A stretch of 8,659 nucleotides of DNA from Geodermatophilaceae bacterium (GTDB lineage Bacteria; Actinomycetota; Actinomycetes; Mycobacteriales; Geodermatophilaceae), in assembly GCA_013814015.1 (NCBI GenBank), contig JACCQS010000376.1, positions 1 to 8,659 on the forward strand, written 5' to 3'. Below, piece after piece: positions 6,416-8,659 of the stretch (positions are counted from its first letter, which is position 1; every line of letters starts with the position of its first letter). A program made the translations under genes and the position numbers. The notes under the pieces were generated by a model. It made no database searches. It was not told the origin of the DNA and saw only the letters and a list, made by a program, of their open reading frames with translations.

Positions 6416-7315
6416 TCAGGCGGATGGCGAGGCGACGCCGATCAGCTCACTGAAGCCGGACAGCGCCTCCATGGCCGTACGGCGCTTGAGGTCGCGCGCC
6501 CGTTGCCCCTGGGCATCGGGCTTCCAGTCCAGGGTGAGGTACTCCTGGACCAGCAGGCCGCCGTACACCGCCAACAGCGGCAACATCTCCAGACCAGGTG
6601 GAAGCACCCGGGCGCCGGCCATCCGCAGCCAGATCGCGGCTTCGAGCACGTCAGTGCTCGGATCGCCGAGATGAGCGCCGGACCAATCCACCGCGACGAC
6701 GAACCCGTCGCGCAGACACAGGTTCGCGCCCTTGAAGTCCCCGTGGACCAGGACTGTGACCGCGAAATCATGCTGGGCCGCCGCCTGTGTCAGCAGTGGT
6801 CCGGTGTGCCTCCACCACGCCTCGTCGATGCCCATCGGTGCGAGATCGAGGTCGCCGACTCGATCCCAGACCGTGGACAGGCCGCGGTGGCCCGCAGGCA
6901 GACCGGGCGGAATCGGCAGTGCGCGGATCGCTTCAGCTGTGCGCCAGATCGACTCGGCCGCTGCCTGCGGAGGTATCGGCCATTGCCCGTCGGTGCCATG
7001 CGGCAACCAGCCAACGGTCCCGAGATCCTCGATCACGAGTGCCCCAACGGACACGTCGGCGGCCAGCAGCCGGGGAAGAAAGGGGGCGGTCAGCGTGGAC
7101 AGCACCAGAGACTCGATCCGAAGGCCGGCCAGCACCTGCTCGCGCTCGACACTCCACGGCGCCACTTTGGCGACAGCGCTGCGGCCACCTGCCAAGGAGA
7201 TTCGGTAGACCAATGCAGCGGTGAACCCACTCGAGATCGGGGCGCAGGCAACAACCGGCTCGCCGAGCAGTGCAGACAGAATGGTCCGGGACTGCTCGTC
7301 GGCATCACTTTCCAC
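6416..7315 (-). CDS. Phosphotransferase of the aminoglycoside phosphotransferase (APH)/kinase fold
   Basis: This is a small-molecule kinase-like protein of unknown substrate, 299 aa from the chosen start. The catalytic loop is LVHGDFKGANL (H191-G-D193, N198) and the metal-binding motif is VAVDWSGAHLGDPSTD (D210, then G217-D218-P219), both intact. K50 in SAVAKVAPWS is the likely ATP-binding lysine. The family includes antibiotic kinases, choline kinases and many housekeeping or secondary-metabolite kinases, so resistance should not be assumed. I prefer GTG 7315, because it lies 20 nt after the stop of the upstream membrane-protein remnant and the protein then begins shortly before the kinase N-lobe. 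An in-frame ATG at 7408 would overlap the remnant by 73 nt and add 31 unlikely residues. The upstream gene and presumably the original promoter have been lost to an IS insertion, so expression is uncertain. Confidence 0.82.
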   Translation of the reverse strand: MESDADEQSRTILSALLGEPVVACAPISSGFTAALVYRISLAGGRSAVAKVAPWSVEREQVLAGLRIESLVLSTLTAPFLPRLLAADVSVGALVIEDLGTVGWLPHGTDGQWPIPPQAAAESIWRTAEAIRALPIPPGLPAGHRGLSTVWDRVGDLDLAPMGIDEAWWRHTGPLLTQAAAQHDFAVTVLVHGDFKGANLCLRDGFVVAVDWSGAHLGDPSTDVLEAAIWLRMAGARVLPPGLEMLPLLAVYGGLLVQEYLTLDWKPDAQGQRARDLKRRTAMEALSGFSELIGVASPSA

Positions 7316-7335
7316 AAGCCCATCTTTGCCAACGG

Positions 7336-7705
7336 TCAGCGGGCGGCCAAGGAGACTCCGAAATCGGTGCTGACACCTCGCAGCCGCAGCGCCGCGAGGG
7401 GAGAACATACGGCCAGAGCGGCCCCAGCCATCTCCCCGAACTCCTCGAGATGCGTGACCAGGATGTAGCCCAGGTCACTGCCTCGGGACAGGATTGGCTG
7501 GTCCGCCAGAATCAGGCTGCCCACGGCCTCCAGCCCGACGGCGGATGCGAGCAGTAGTCCGATCCTGCCCACCGAGAGCAACGTCGAGGGCCTGGGCAGG
7601 TGACGCGCCACGACGAGCGTGAATCCGGTGACCGCGATTGCGATCGGGATCCCTAGTACGACCCACGCGAACACGAATCGTGTGTCGGTCGGGACAAGGA
7701 CCAAC
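7336..7705 (-). pseudogene. C-terminal remnant of a membrane protein, truncated by the IS
   Basis: About 120 residues remain of an integral membrane protein. Three hydrophobic segments are visible (FVFAWVVLGIPIAIAVTGF; LLSVGRIGLLLASAVGLEA; ILVTHLEEFGEMAGAALAV), with acidic residues in the last one (HLEEFGEM). This resembles the C-terminal end of uncharacterised actinobacterial membrane proteins, but I cannot name the family with confidence. The frame stays open into the IS as far as an ATG at 7812, giving a chimeric 158-codon ORF, but its first roughly 35 residues (including HQRNR) are IS end sequence and not native protein. The 5' part of the gene is not found on the other side of the IS. 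The remnant ends 20 nt before the phosphotransferase start, so the two were probably an operon. Confidence 0.7.
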
Positions 7706-7719
7706 GGCCTGTTGCGTTG
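7706..7719 (+). repeat. Terminal inverted repeat, transposase 3' side
   Basis: GGCCTGTTGCGTTG matches the other end if one A is inserted after GGC; CTGTTGCGTTG (7709-7719) is an exact 11-bp match. Without a gap, the alignment has three mismatches in 15. Confidence 0.8.
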
Positions 7720-7765
7720 ATGATCGTTCGGGCGCGCCGAGTCGAGCCACCGGCGTTCGGCTGAG

Positions 7766-8461
7766 TCAGAGGCAGGGTGCGAGTTCGTCGAATGCGACGC
7801 GGACCCGATCATGTGCTGGCAGGTCGGTGGTGATTGCGTAGTGGCCGCGGCGCAGGTTCTGCACGAACGCGTGCCCGGCCGAGATGGTGCGCGCCGAGCT
7901 CATCTGTTTGAGTCCGCGCATCGGCCGCAGCCGCGCCTTGAGCCGACCGTGATCGGCTTCCACCCGGTTGTTCTCGTACTGCTCGGTGACATGCCGAGCC
8001 GCCGGCGCGAGCTCCTCGATCACCCGCCGGTAGACCGGTGCCCGGTCGGTGGTGACCTCGAGCGGCGACGGGCCGAAGGATAGAGCACGGCTGAAGAACT
8101 TCCGCGCGGCCGCGCCATCGCGGCGGGGCGAGACGAGCACGTCGATGACCTGGCCGTGCTGATCGACTGCTCGGTAGAGGTAGGTCCAGGCGCCGGCGAC
8201 CTTGACGTAGGTCTCGTCCACGTACCAGCGATGACCTGACGCGTGCCGGAGGGGGCGGGCGGCGTCGATGAACTCCGGCGTGAAGGTCTGCACCCACCGA
8301 TAGATTGTGACGTGATCGACCGCGATGCCGCGCTCAGCCAGTAGCTCCTCGACGTCGCGGTAGGACAGGCCGTAGCGCAGATACCAGCGCACCGCGACCG
8401 CGATCACCTCACGCGGGAACCGGTAGCCGGCTGGTGCGGACGACGGTGCTGAGCTCGTCAT
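7766..8461 (-). CDS. IS6-family DDE transposase
   Basis: This 231-residue transposase catalyses replicative, cointegrate-forming transposition. It starts with the family N-terminus (YRFPREVIAVAVRWYLRYGLSYRDVEELL, residues 13-41), a helix-turn-helix (DHVTIYRWVQ, 49-58), and a DDE catalytic core: D82 in WYVDETYVKV, D139 in TTDRAPVY, and E168 in NNRVEADHGRLKAR. The C-terminal GLKQMSSARTISAGHAFVQNLRRGHY is also typical. I chose ATG 8461 because the open frame to 8554 runs out through the IS end at 8506, and family members are about 230-250 aa. No frameshift or internal stop is seen, so the gene looks functional. The Shine-Dalgarno sequence is poor. Confidence 0.95.
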   Translation of the reverse strand: MTSSAPSSAPAGYRFPREVIAVAVRWYLRYGLSYRDVEELLAERGIAVDHVTIYRWVQTFTPEFIDAARPLRHASGHRWYVDETYVKVAGAWTYLYRAVDQHGQVIDVLVSPRRDGAAARKFFSRALSFGPSPLEVTTDRAPVYRRVIEELAPAARHVTEQYENNRVEADHGRLKARLRPMRGLKQMSSARTISAGHAFVQNLRRGHYAITTDLPAHDRVRVAFDELAPCL

Positions 8462-8490
8462 CCGACCATTGTCCCAACCCGCAGACTCGA

Positions 8491-8506
8491 CCAACGCAAC
8501 AGTGCC
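8491..8506 (-). repeat. Terminal inverted repeat, transposase 5' side
   Basis: On the minus strand this reads inward GGCACTGTTGCGTTGG, the expected IS6/IS26-type end, 29 bp upstream of the transposase ATG. It pairs with the repeat at 7706-7719. Confidence 0.85.
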
Positions 8507-8600
8507 TGTGTACCCGTTTTGTACCGGCGCCCCCAGTGACGCGGATCGTGTCAAGAGCGGAAAGGCCTATTCCCCGCTCAAATCGGGAGATATAGCGGTG

Positions 8601-8659
8601 TAGCCCCGACCGGATTCGAACCGGCGCTACCGCCTTGAGAGGGCGGCGTCCTGGGCCTC
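8601..8659 (-). tRNA. tRNA-Glu (anticodon CUC), 5' end outside the window
   Basis: Read on the minus strand, the segment contains CCAGGAC of the D arm. It then has a perfect 5-bp anticodon stem CCGCC/GGCGG around the 7-nt loop CTCTCAA (anticodon CTC, reading GAG), the variable loop, and a T arm GCCGG-TTCGAAT-CCGGT (one G-T pair). The 3' acceptor strand CGGGGCT plus discriminator A ends at 8601. No CCA is encoded. About 14 nt of the 5' side (acceptor strand and start of the D arm) lie beyond the window. In mycobacteria a tRNA-Glu also lies shortly after the leuC regulator, so the locus order fits. A weak 6-bp hairpin (8555-8560 with 8574-8579) lies downstream. Confidence 0.92.

Larger units (their letters stand above)
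7706..8506 (-). mobile_element. IS6-family insertion sequence (about 0.8 kb)
   Basis: The element contains one transposase gene on the minus strand flanked by imperfect terminal inverted repeats resembling the GGCACTGTTGC ends of the IS6/IS26 group. The upstream end (8491-8506) reads inward GGCACTGTTGCGTTGG. The downstream end (7706-7719) reads inward GGCCTGTTGCGTTG, lacking one A. The length of about 801 bp is typical of the family. The flanking 8-mers GGACCAAC (7698-7705) and TGTGTACC (8507-8514) are unrelated, so there is no target-site duplication. Ends are accurate to one or two bases. Confidence 0.88.

Noticed and set aside
6416..7315. Antibiotic-resistance gene associated with the IS6 element
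   Set aside because: The kinase lies outside the IS, was next to the truncated chromosomal gene, and shows no specific similarity to known resistance enzymes beyond the general fold motifs; only one IS copy is visible, so there is no composite transposon.
8555..8579. Possible terminator downstream of tRNA-Glu (GAGCGG ... CCGCTC)
   Set aside because: The stem is only 6 bp with a 13-nt loop and is followed by just two T residues in the tRNA direction; too weak to annotate.
8507..8659. tRNA-Glu as an integration (att) site for a genomic island
   Set aside because: No integrase gene, no duplicated tRNA 3' end elsewhere in the window, and the neighbouring mobile element is an IS6-type transposon that does not target tRNA genes.

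Overview
The window is a high-GC chromosomal segment from an actinobacterium (Actinomycetota). Support comes from GTG and TTG start usage, an HU protein with a long Lys/Ala-rich C-terminal tail, a Nudix + histidine-phosphatase MutT1 fusion, and the gene order ppk - mutT1 - hupB - leuD - leuC - iclR-type regulator followed by tRNA-Glu. From memory, this closely matches the Rv2984-Rv2989 neighbourhood of Mycobacterium tuberculosis. The species cannot be named from the sequence alone.

Left part (1-2925): the 3' portion of polyphosphate kinase (ppk), then mutT1 after a 17-nt gap on the same strand, ending at a strong 13-bp hairpin that probably terminates transcription from both sides. Middle part (2957-5697): hupB, leuD and leuC on the minus strand. 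hupB has its own likely sigma70-type promoter in the 153-bp gap behind leuD, and its tail contains an exact 36-bp tandem duplication. leuC and leuD overlap by 4 nt and encode the two subunits of isopropylmalate isomerase. Divergent from leuC is an IclR-family regulator (LtbR/NdgR-like). A near-perfect TCTCACA-A-TGTGAGA operator sits between them, and the regulator's mRNA is probably leaderless.

Right part (6397-8659): this is the variable region. A phosphotransferase of the aminoglycoside phosphotransferase/kinase fold converges on the regulator gene. Upstream of it lies the C-terminal remnant of a membrane protein whose 5' end has been replaced by an 0.8-kb IS6-family insertion sequence. The IS has recognisable terminal inverted repeats but no visible 8-bp target duplication, so the insertion was probably accompanied by an adjacent deletion or rearrangement. 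The window ends inside a minus-strand tRNA-Glu(CUC).

I see no convincing novel defence, secretion or RNA-guided system. The most informative points are the leuC/regulator control region, the IS-generated junction, the loss of a phosphatase histidine in MutT1, the palindrome across the leuD stop codon, and the hupB tail duplication.
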